Origin: Verrucomicrobia subdivision 3 bacterium UBA7542
Lineage (GTDB): Bacteria > Verrucomicrobiota > Verrucomicrobiia > Limisphaerales > UBA11358
Reading direction: 5' to 3'
Length of the DNA: 14,112 nucleotides
NCBI GenBank assembly: GCA_002479245.1
Contig: DLMG01000017.1
Location: 1-14,112, forward strand
In this document: piece by piece, positions 7,841 through 14,112 of the stretch
How the letters are laid out: each line of letters opens with the position of its first letter
How positions within the stretch are numbered: the first letter of the stretch is position 1
The notes under the pieces: generated by a model
Told to the model about the DNA's origin: nothing
What the model saw: the letters and a program-made list of their open reading frames with translations, nothing else
Databases searched by the model: none
Program-made: the position numbers and the translations under genes

Positions 7841-9115
7841 TTACTCAAAACGCGCGGGTTGTCCAGTGGTGGCCAGCACTGCGTGCCAGATGGAGCCGTT
7901 GGGATCCACACGCTTTTCCTGTTTCGCCAGCATTTCAATGGGCACATGGATGAAGTGGTCATGCAGCAACCCAATCACCAGCCCGGTCTTGCCCGCCATC
8001 GCGGCATGCACGGCATGGCGGGCATATTGGTCGCATAGGATCGCGTCTTCCGCATCGGCGGGCACGCTCCGGATGATGTAGCTCGGTTCCAGGTAACGCA
8101 TCACCACGGGAATTTTTTCTGCCCGGAAGTAAGACTCGATCTTTTCGCGGAGGAACGGGCCGATGTCCCTGAGTTTGACGTTCCCCGAAGCGTCACGTTC
8201 CGCGCCTTTGTTTTCCAGCAGGTCCTGTCCGGTGCCTTCAGCCACCACGATGACTGCGTGTGCCCGTTTCAACGTGCGTTTCTTCAGCGCGTTGAGAAAC
8301 CCGCCTTCGCCTTCCAGCTTGAACGGAATTTCCGGGATCAGACAAAAGTTCACCTCCTGGCTGGACACCGTGGCTTCCGCGGCGATGAACCCGGCGTGCC
8401 GTCCCATCAATTTTACCAGGGCGATGCCGTTCTGGACGCTGTGAACCTCCGTGTGGGCGCAGGTAATGACCCGGGTCGCTTCCTGCACCGCTGTCTGGTA
8501 ACCAAACGTGCGTGAAACATACGGCACGTCGTTGTCAACGGTCTTCGGAATGCCCACGACCGCCAGCACATGACCGCGCTTTTGTGCCTCCTGAAAAAGC
8601 TTATAACCACCGTGTTGCGTGCCGTCGCCGCCGACGACGAACAGGATGTTCACATCGCGTTTGATGAGATTGTCCACCGCTCGGCTGATGTCCACCGGGC
8701 CGCGCGATGTGCCGAGGACCGTGCCGCCTTCCTTGTGGATGTCGTCCACGAGGTCGGGGTTGAGCACGATTGGCTCCAATCCGCTCGCCGGATCAAGTCC
8801 GTGATAACCATCGCGGAAGCCCAGCACTTGTTTCACGCCGTAGGTATGGTGCAGTTCCAAGAAGGCGGAGCGGATGACGGTATTCATGCCGGGACAAAGT
8901 CCACCGCAGGTGACAATGCCGGCACGAGTGTCTTTGGGATCGAAGAAAAGTTTTTCGCGCGGGCCGGCCATCTCGAAAAGTAGTTCCTCCGGTGGCGTGA
9001 CGCCCGGCGTCCGCACAATTTGCAACGGTATGTGTGCCTCGTCACTGACTGAGTGTCGAATCGGCGACGCGAAGCGGCCCGGGCCGAGCAAGGTGATGTT
9101 CGTTGAGCTATTCAC
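7841..9115 (-). CDS. 6-phosphofructokinase, plant-type ATP-PFK group
   Basis: A 424-aa phosphofructokinase converting fructose 6-phosphate to fructose 1,6-bisphosphate in glycolysis. It resembles the long plant/protist-type ATP-PFKs: an N-terminal extension ('LLGPGRFASPI', 'FEMAGPREKLFFDP') precedes 'AGIVTCGGLCPGMNTVIR'. Key sites are G-G-D-G-T (162-166), P-K-T-V-D-N-D (190-196, catalytic D194), M-G-R (237-239) and 'IPEIPF' (E262). Glycine at 165 (E. coli G104) points to ATP, while lysine at 191 (E. coli G124) is the residue found in PPi enzymes and in plant ATP-PFKs. The start is GTG 9115. The open frame continues to 9190, but that part is antisense-free remnant pheT DNA, and the family's N-terminus ('..LG..rf.SPl') begins right after 9115. 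The start codon overlaps the stop of that pheT remnant. ATP use is an inference. Confidence 0.9.
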   Translation of the reverse strand: MNSSTNITLLGPGRFASPIRHSVSDEAHIPLQIVRTPGVTPPEELLFEMAGPREKLFFDPKDTRAGIVTCGGLCPGMNTVIRSAFLELHHTYGVKQVLGFRDGYHGLDPASGLEPIVLNPDLVDDIHKEGGTVLGTSRGPVDISRAVDNLIKRDVNILFVVGGDGTQHGGYKLFQEAQKRGHVLAVVGIPKTVDNDVPYVSRTFGYQTAVQEATRVITCAHTEVHSVQNGIALVKLMGRHAGFIAAEATVSSQEVNFCLIPEIPFKLEGEGGFLNALKKRTLKRAHAVIVVAEGTGQDLLENKGAERDASGNVKLRDIGPFLREKIESYFRAEKIPVVMRYLEPSYIIRSVPADAEDAILCDQYARHAVHAAMAGKTGLVIGLLHDHFIHVPIEMLAKQEKRVDPNGSIWHAVLATTGQPARFE

Positions 9116-9165
9116 GCACCGTTGCCTGTAATTGTGACTTGAACGCCTCCACAATTTTCGTGTGC
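9108..9165 (-). pseudogene. Remnant copy of the 3' end of pheT
   Basis: Bases 9109-9165 match 12494-12550, the 3' end of pheT, at 53 of 57 positions (mismatches at 9114, 9117, 9153, 9157; constant offset 3385). Read on the - strand it encodes 'HTKIVEAFKSQLQATVRE' and a TAG stop at 9110-9108, against 'HTTIVEAFKSQLQATVRE' and TAA in the intact gene. Beyond about 9165 similarity fades, with possible weak similarity to about 9185. The PFK start GTG (9115-9113) lies inside this remnant in another frame. No other part of pheT is present here. Confidence 0.9.
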
Positions 9166-9208
9166 AGCGTTGCCTGTTGTCCACAACCAAATCTTGACGG
9201 CAGAACTT

Positions 9209-12200
9209 TCATTCGTCCGCAGTATTTGCGGCCTGGTTGCCAAGCAACTCCTGGGCGGCACGAACAAATCCATTTTGGCCGATTGCCTTGCCCGGGGTGA
9301 TGTTTTCCTCCAGTTCCTGCGACCTAAAACGGTATTCCATATCCCGGTCTTGTTCGCTGGCTTGCGCCGCCTGCTTTTCAACTTGTGCCTTGCTGGCCGG
9401 CAACGGATAAAGACTTTCGGGCTTGGCCGGGCGCTTCCCGGCGGCGATGGCAACATTGCTCCAGAGCGCGGCCAGATCGGAGACATTCTCAAACGACGGA
9501 TGGGTGTGCCGGCCCAGCGGATCCAGTCGAAGCAGATTGAAAACCACGGCGTCGCGTTCCGGCGCGGGTTGGAAAACATGAGAACTGATGCCTTCGATTT
9601 TGACCCAGGCATTGAGATAATCCGGATCCAGTCTGACCGCCGCGTGATAATTGGTCAGCGCCTCCGGATAACGCCCTTCATCTTCCCGCAGATAGCCGAG
9701 CAGATAATGCACCTGCGGCTTGTTCGGCGTTTTTTGGGCCAGTTCGGTGAACACCTTTTCGGCAATGCCTTGCGCCCGTTCACCATCAAACGCGCGCTCG
9801 CACCCGAAACAATAACTCTCCATGCGGCCAAACTGGTCGGGCATCAATTCGTAGGCGCGACGGTAATGTTCCTCCGCCTGCTGGTGCAATCCCATGTCCG
9901 ACAGTTGCACGGCCAGCCGCGCATGGATGCAATAGGCGTCCGCAAAACGGTTTAATGAATCCTGATACATGGCCACGGCCCGTTTGAGCAGGCCGGCGGC
10001 ATGAAATTGGTCGGCTAATTCCGCTTGATGCACGGATTGAACAACGCCACGCAAAGTTGCTGCCTCATTGGTGTCGCCCCGGGCGGCGCGGATCTCTGCC
10101 AGTTCGACATAGGCGCGGATGCGGTCGCCGGGACCTTCCTCGCCATCCGTGGGATCAATGGTAATGGCCTGGCGGGCGGCTTGTTCGGCTTCCGCCAAAT
10201 GCTGGTGGGTGCGTAGCCAGTGTGCCTTCCAGATCAACGGTCGTTCCTCGAACTGGTCCCGCGCAAACAAAGCATCCAGTTCGGCCGGGACGTTTTCATC
10301 ATCCAATGAGAGCAGCAATTCATAAAGTCGGTCGCAGCCGGGGGACTGATCGAACAGTGGGTTGAGCAGTTTGCGCGCCTCTGCTGTGTGTCCGGTTTTG
10401 GCCAGCGCTGCGGCGGCGTAATAGCCCACCGGCACGATGACGGGCTGGTGGGAATAATTCGGAACCATATCTTCCAGTTCGGCAAACCGGGAGTTCAAAT
10501 CAGCCAGGTCTTTTACGCCCCAGTACGGTGCATCATCAAATAATTTCAGTACGTCCGCATCCCGTCCGGCACGGTGATAAAGCCGGGCCAGCGATGTCAG
10601 AATTTGAGTGGCGGGAGTGGAGCGTCCTTCGTAACCGTACATTCGCGGGTCGGCCTTCTTCGAGACGGCGTTGGACAAGGCTGTGGCCAGAACCATTTCC
10701 GCCTCCGGTCCCCGGTTAAGATCTTCCAAAAGCGTCGCCAGCGACGGCGCTGTGGTGTTTCTCCATGGATAATAATCCTGTTCATCCGGTTTTTGAACAG
10801 CCGCCTTGGCGGCAGTGATGCCTTCCTCCAGCCATTCAGGACGATTGAGGAGGTGGCCGATTTGCGCCAACTTCAGTGCCAGATCGCTGCGGCTTTCACG
10901 CTCGTAGCGAGCCGAGGCTGAAACCGGTTCATTGGTTTGCATCAAGCGGCGAAGTTCAGTCACACCGGCCTCAACTTCATCGTTGGCGAGCAATGCCTGG
11001 TACAACAATTGTTGCAGATGCAGCCGTTGGCCCTTGCTCAGGCCGGGCTTGGAAATGGCCGACTGGACCAGCTTGACCATTTCCGCGGTTTGACCCGCGT
11101 GCGCCGCCACCTGCACATACTCCTCCCAAAAAGGCAGACCCGGATTTTGCTGCAACAGTTCATGGAAAAAACCATTGAGCTGGCCGGCGAAACCGGCGCG
11201 TTCCATCTGCCGGACGGCTTCATTCGGGAAGTAAGCGTCGTTTTCCTTCTCAAATTGTCTGGCCACCGCCACGGCATCAGTCGTGCGTTCATGGGCAATC
11301 AGGCCAAGCAGATAATAAATCTGGGCGCTCTTCTTTTCATAGTCGCCGGAAGCCTCGGTCGGAAGCGGCATTGAAGGCATGTCGGAAGCGGCTGCCGGGG
11401 GCTCATTGGTTTCGGGTTTGGCAAAGCGTTTGTCCATCGCTTCATACAAGTCAACCGACTCCAGCGAATTGACCAGCGACCACTGTGGTGTTTTTAATTC
11501 CTTGACCAATTCCAGCGCCAGTTTCTGCGCCAGCTTGTCGGTGGCTGTGCCGGCATCAATACTTATTTGGGCTGTGGATTTGACCAGGGCGCGCCGGAGA
11601 AATGCCTCGGCTTTTTCCGGTCCGACCAGCGGAACGAGGTCCGGGACTTGAAGACTGGATTGATAACGATAGCCTTCCCCGGATTGTTGGGCTGCCAGTT
11701 TCCGGTCCAAGGCCTGTAGCACGGCATCGGGATTGTCCATTGTGGCCATCAGGGAACTGCTTAGTTCCTCAAACAGGGAATTGTAAAAGTAGGCCTGCCG
11801 GGTTTTGGCCTTGGCGGCGAGGGCTTCCAAGGCGGCGATGTCTTCCCGCCGCTTGGTCGTGTCACTCAGAAGGGTGTGAGCCAGCAGCCGCAAGCCAAGC
11901 TTTTGCAACGACTGAGCGCCTTCGCCCGCCGGACGCGCTTCGATGGCCTTGCCCAGTTCCGGCCAACTGGAAGGCGGAGGCAGCGCCTCGACCAATTCCT
12001 CCGGTTGAATGGGATGGGACATCCCGCCCTGTTGGCCATAATTGGCGGGCGTCTCATTCAGTTGCAGCAGGCGATCCACCAGTGCCAGCCATTGTTTCGC
12101 CGCTTCGGCCGGCGCCAGGCTGGCGGACTGTTGCTTGAAAGCCTTCAAATCTTCGCGCAGTTGTGACGTCGGCGATGGTTTTTCCTCCTTCGATTTCGGT

Positions 12201-12352
12201 TGGTTGCTGCCTTCTGCCGCCTGACGAAGAATGGCATCAGCCCCCTCATAATTGGTTGCCGACGCCGCTTCCGCCGTTGTGGTCCAAACCCAGGCGCCCG
12301 CCATACACAACACGACACTGGCAACGATATTGCGGCAGGTTTTGATGTTCAT
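9209..12352 (-). CDS. Large exported TPR-repeat protein of unknown function
   Basis: A 1047-aa protein. The N-terminus 'MNIKTCRNIVASVVLCMAGAWVW' followed by 'TTAEAAS' looks like a Sec signal peptide with cleavage after A-E-A (about 29/30). The next ~80 residues are low-complexity and charged ('QPKSKEEKPSP'). The rest is helical-repeat sequence with many A/L/E-rich pairs typical of tetratricopeptide repeats. The clearest TPRs are C-terminal: 'HLAEAEQAARQAITIDPTD', 'GLHQQAEEHYRRAYELMPDQ', 'GRYPEALTNYHAAVRLDPDY'. No catalytic domain is recognised. A C-F-G-C pair (C848, C851) lies between two TPRs. ATG 12352 is preferred over the upstream start at 12421, because it gives the signal peptide, has ggaac about 7-11 nt upstream, and the longer form would overlap the promoter at 12393-12421. 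Such proteins usually scaffold envelope complexes. The gene is bracketed by two copies of the pheT 3' end. Confidence 0.88.
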   Translation of the reverse strand: MNIKTCRNIVASVVLCMAGAWVWTTTAEAASATNYEGADAILRQAAEGSNQPKSKEEKPSPTSQLREDLKAFKQQSASLAPAEAAKQWLALVDRLLQLNETPANYGQQGGMSHPIQPEELVEALPPPSSWPELGKAIEARPAGEGAQSLQKLGLRLLAHTLLSDTTKRREDIAALEALAAKAKTRQAYFYNSLFEELSSSLMATMDNPDAVLQALDRKLAAQQSGEGYRYQSSLQVPDLVPLVGPEKAEAFLRRALVKSTAQISIDAGTATDKLAQKLALELVKELKTPQWSLVNSLESVDLYEAMDKRFAKPETNEPPAAASDMPSMPLPTEASGDYEKKSAQIYYLLGLIAHERTTDAVAVARQFEKENDAYFPNEAVRQMERAGFAGQLNGFFHELLQQNPGLPFWEEYVQVAAHAGQTAEMVKLVQSAISKPGLSKGQRLHLQQLLYQALLANDEVEAGVTELRRLMQTNEPVSASARYERESRSDLALKLAQIGHLLNRPEWLEEGITAAKAAVQKPDEQDYYPWRNTTAPSLATLLEDLNRGPEAEMVLATALSNAVSKKADPRMYGYEGRSTPATQILTSLARLYHRAGRDADVLKLFDDAPYWGVKDLADLNSRFAELEDMVPNYSHQPVIVPVGYYAAAALAKTGHTAEARKLLNPLFDQSPGCDRLYELLLSLDDENVPAELDALFARDQFEERPLIWKAHWLRTHQHLAEAEQAARQAITIDPTDGEEGPGDRIRAYVELAEIRAARGDTNEAATLRGVVQSVHQAELADQFHAAGLLKRAVAMYQDSLNRFADAYCIHARLAVQLSDMGLHQQAEEHYRRAYELMPDQFGRMESYCFGCERAFDGERAQGIAEKVFTELAQKTPNKPQVHYLLGYLREDEGRYPEALTNYHAAVRLDPDYLNAWVKIEGISSHVFQPAPERDAVVFNLLRLDPLGRHTHPSFENVSDLAALWSNVAIAAGKRPAKPESLYPLPASKAQVEKQAAQASEQDRDMEYRFRSQELEENITPGKAIGQNGFVRAAQELLGNQAANTADE

Positions 12353-12392
12353 AAGTGTTCCATTTGTGGGTTGTAATTGAATGTGTAAAATC

Positions 12393-12421
12393 CTTATAGC
12401 TCTTGGAGAAATGACTTTCAA
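12393..12421 (-). promoter_or_regulatory. Sigma70-type promoter of the TPR protein gene
   Basis: On the - strand, TTGAAA (12421-12416; 5 of 6 to TTGACA) and TATAAG (12398-12393; 5 of 6 to TATAAT) are separated by exactly 17 nt. Transcription would begin near 12386, giving a leader of about 34 nt before ATG 12352. The position between the pheT stop and the TPR start fits an independent transcription unit. Confidence 0.65.
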
Positions 12422-12492
12422 CCAAGATTTTGCAGGATGCCGGCAATCCGCGCGTCATGCCTGCCGGTCGTCGCCACGTTAAAACGGTTGGT

Positions 12493-14112
12493 TTATTCCC
12501 GTACCGTTGCCTGTAATTGTGACTTGAACGCCTCCACGATTGTCGTGTGCGCCGCGTTCGCCTCGGCGTCGGTCAGCGTTTTGTCCTCGGCGCGGTAGGT
12601 GAAGGCGTAGGCCAGGCTCTTTTGGCCTTCGGGAACGTTTTTGCCGCGAAACACGTCGAACAATTCCACCGCTTCCAGGTTCGCCGGTTTGGTCTGCTTC
12701 ACCACCTGCAAAACGGCGTCGTGTGTCGTGGCTTCGGGCACAATCATCGCCACGTCCCGGCGAATGGCGGGAAACGCGGGCAAAGGCTTGAATGACTTGG
12801 CCGGATTGCGCCGCGCCAGCAGCAAATCCAGATTCAATTCCGCCAGCAGCACGGTGTCGCGCAAATCATATTTCTTCGCCAGCGCGGGTAGCAATTGACC
12901 GAACTCGCCGAGCGTTTGCTTGCCGAGTTGAATCGTGGCCGATTCGAGAAACAACGCGGTGCTTTCCGCCTGACGCGTGAACGCCATACCGCGCAGACCG
13001 AATTGCTCAAAAAATTCCTCCAGCACACCTTTCAAATCAGATGCGTCAAATTTCGCGTCACGTTCGTTGCCGCTCCAGAAGGGCAGGGCACGCTGGCCGG
13101 TGAGAGCGATGGCCACGCGACGTTCTTCCTTGAACGTGCTGCCAGCATCTTGCTGGCAGGATTGTTTTCTAGTTTGATCTGCCGGCGGGACGCCGGCAGC
13201 ACGTTGGAACACCCGCCCGACTTCAAACAAAGCCACATCGTAATTTTTGCGGCTGATGTTGTGCCGCAACGAATGAATCAGGCCGGGCAACAGACTCGGA
13301 CGGAGCACGTCCATGTCCGAACTCAACGGATTCGCCAGCGCCACTGTTTCCGAACTTGATACTCGACACTCGGCACTCGACACGAGCGTCTGCCCCTGCG
13401 CTTCATTCAAGCCCAGCCCGCTCAAAATCCGCCGTGCTTCCGCCAGGACGTCGTGCGTCGCGTCGAATGCGTTCGTGCCAATCGCGCCGCGCGGCGGTGT
13501 GGCCGGAATTTTGTCCACGCCATGCAGGCGGCCGACTTCTTCGATCAAATCCGCCTCGCGTTTCAAGTCCACGCGGAACGTCGGGATTTGAAACGTCACC
13601 GGTTCCGGCGCGGCGTTTGTGCCGGTTGGCCGCGCCTTGCGACCGATGGTTTTCAAGCCAAGCTGGCCGAGGTAAAACTCAATTTCTTCAGGTCGAAGCT
13701 CAATGCCGAGCAATTCGTTCACCTTGTGATGCCGCAGCGTGATTTCCTTTGGTTTGACCGGTTTCGGATAGGCGTCCACGACACCTTCGGCCAACTGGCC
13801 GCCGGCGGTTTCGAGAATCAATTGCGCACAACGCGCGCCGGCCCAGTCGTTGATGTCAATGTCCGCGCCGCGCTCGAAACGATAGCTGGCATCGGTGCGC
13901 AGTCCCAGTATCTTGCTCGTGCGGCGGATGTTCGTGGGCGAGAAATAGGCGCTCTCGATGAGTACGTCCACGGTGTTGTCCTTGATCTCGGAATTCTGCC
14001 CGCCCATGACGCCGGCCAGCGCGATGCCTTTTTCTTCGTCGGCAATGAGCAGGTTCTCAGTGGTGAGCTTGTGTTTCTGGCCGTCGAGCGTGATGAACTC
14101 CTCGCCGGCCTT
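12493..14112 (-). CDS. pheT: Phenylalanyl-tRNA synthetase beta subunit (5' end outside window)
   Basis: 539 C-terminal residues of PheT, whose full length is usually about 800. With PheS it charges tRNA-Phe in the cytosol. The frame runs off the window at 14112. The visible part begins in the B3/B4 editing region ('FITLDGQKHKL..NLLIADEEKGIALAGVMGGQNSEI', 'SYRFERGADI'). It continues through B5 (about 116-205, 'FRVDLKREADLIEEVGRLHGVDKI'), the catalytic-like core ('VALANPLSSDMDVLRPSLLPGLI', 'DVALFEVGRVF') and the FDX-ACB anticodon-binding domain (about 441-539, 'FPAIRRDVAMIVPEA', ending 'SQLQATVRE'). Two oddities interrupt the core: about 25 residues encoded by a paired-hairpin element (visible residues 303-328, after 'GRVF'), and a Ser-rich insert encoded by a 7-bp tandem repeat just before 'VALANP'. 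Both keep the frame, so the gene appears functional. pheS is not in the window. Confidence 0.96.
   Translation of the reverse strand, partial: KAGEEFITLDGQKHKLTTENLLIADEEKGIALAGVMGGQNSEIKDNTVDVLIESAYFSPTNIRRTSKILGLRTDASYRFERGADIDINDWAGARCAQLILETAGGQLAEGVVDAYPKPVKPKEITLRHHKVNELLGIELRPEEIEFYLGQLGLKTIGRKARPTGTNAAPEPVTFQIPTFRVDLKREADLIEEVGRLHGVDKIPATPPRGAIGTNAFDATHDVLAEARRILSGLGLNEAQGQTLVSSAECRVSSSETVALANPLSSDMDVLRPSLLPGLIHSLRHNISRKNYDVALFEVGRVFQRAAGVPPADQTRKQSCQQDAGSTFKEERRVAIALTGQRALPFWSGNERDAKFDASDLKGVLEEFFEQFGLRGMAFTRQAESTALFLESATIQLGKQTLGEFGQLLPALAKKYDLRDTVLLAELNLDLLLARRNPAKSFKPLPAFPAIRRDVAMIVPEATTHDAVLQVVKQTKPANLEAVELFDVFRGKNVPEGQKSLAYAFTYRAEDKTLTDAEANAAHTTIVEAFKSQLQATVRE
12494..12550 (-). 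repeat. Direct repeat: parental copy in the pheT 3' end
   Basis: This is the other member of the ~57-bp direct repeat described at 9109-9165 (53 of 57 identical). Here it is the intact end of pheT. The two copies lie in the same orientation 3385 bp apart, with only the TPR gene and its promoter between them. Confidence 0.9.
13133..13205. repeat. Paired-hairpin (REP/BIME-like) element inserted in frame in pheT, copy D
   Basis: Arms 13133-13159 and 13179-13205 (27 nt each) are inverted copies matching at 22 of 27 positions, with a 19-nt AT-rich spacer. Each folds alone into a perfect 9-bp hairpin: ctgccagca-tct-tgctggcag at 13139-13159, and ctgccggcg-gga-cgccggcag at 13179-13199. Four of the five differences between arms are two compensatory pairs, so both stems stay perfect; the fifth is in the loop. 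On the coding (-) strand the element reads 'QRAAGVPPADQTRKQ' then 'SCQQDAGSTF', with no stop. Other PheT proteins go almost straight from 'GRVF' to the 'EERRVAIAL' strand, so this is an insertion in the protein. The loops and 17-nt core match the element at 3067-3149. Confidence 0.88.
13361..13381. repeat. Three 7-bp tandem units inside pheT
   Basis: Three head-to-tail units, actcgac, actcggc and actcgac (13361-13367, 13368-13374, 13375-13381), are followed by a partial unit. On the coding strand they supply most of the peptide 'SSAECRVSSSE' between 'GQTLVS' and 'VALANP'. 21 bp equals seven codons, so the frame is kept. This position is a variable loop in PheT. Confidence 0.6.

Noticed and set aside
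9116..9190. Upstream start for the PFK gene at 9190
   Set aside because: The added 25 residues are an off-frame reading of the pheT remnant and do not fit the PFK N-terminus; GTG 9115 does.
12353..12421. Upstream start for the TPR protein at 12421
   Set aside because: It would place the signal peptide internally and overlap the promoter; ATG 12352 fits better.
12431..12470. Possible rho-independent terminator after pheT (tgccgg 12438-12443 with ccggca-like sequence 12461-12467)
   Set aside because: The stem is about 6 bp with a 16-nt or longer loop and no U-tract follows on the - strand; too weak to annotate.
1..14112. CRISPR array, tRNA, rRNA, integrase, or transposase genes
   Set aside because: No regularly spaced repeats, no tRNA-like cloverleaf and no recombinase motifs were seen while reading the window.

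Overview
The window looks like a chromosomal piece of a high-GC, Gram-negative, free-living bacterium. My best guess is a member of the Verrucomicrobiota (Pedosphaera/Limisphaerales-like). This rests on three things: the gene mix (LemA plus a long M48 protease, a large exported TPR protein, a lipoprotein GH51 glycosidase, a plant-type phosphofructokinase), GTG start codons, and small palindromic repeats that encode peptides such as 'AAGVPPA' when they land in a gene. I recall such repeats as common in that group, but no taxonomic marker was checked.

Layout, left to right. The + strand block (1-5961) holds the 3' end of a PstS-like phosphate-binding protein, a 314-base stretch with no convincing gene, the C-terminal third of a class IV PLP aminotransferase that has lost its front, a cytidylate-kinase-like protein, an L,D-transpeptidase, LemA, and an M48 (HtpX-like) membrane protease with a long C-terminal extension. 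The - strand block (6105-14112) reads from right to left: pheT (5' end outside the window), a 1047-aa exported TPR protein with its own sigma70-type promoter, a phosphofructokinase, and a GH51 alpha-L-arabinofuranosidase lipoprotein. The two blocks converge at about 5962-6104.

Functional themes are cell envelope work (L,D-transpeptidase, LemA/M48 protease, exported TPR protein), plant or algal polysaccharide use (arabinofuranosidase), glycolysis (PFK), phosphate uptake (PstS) and translation (PheT).

The most unusual content is repetitive DNA. Four paired-hairpin or inverted-repeat elements occur: 3067-3149 (between the transpeptidase and lemA), 3851-3977 (between lemA and the protease), 5980-6081 (between convergent genes) and 13133-13205 (inside pheT, in frame, adding about 25 residues to the synthetase). 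The first and last belong to one family, and their stems differ by paired, compensatory changes. In addition, the last ~57 bp of pheT are duplicated 3385 bp away, overlapping the start of the PFK gene, so that the TPR gene is bracketed by two copies of the pheT 3' end. This suggests that pheT and pfk were once adjacent and that the TPR gene arrived later.
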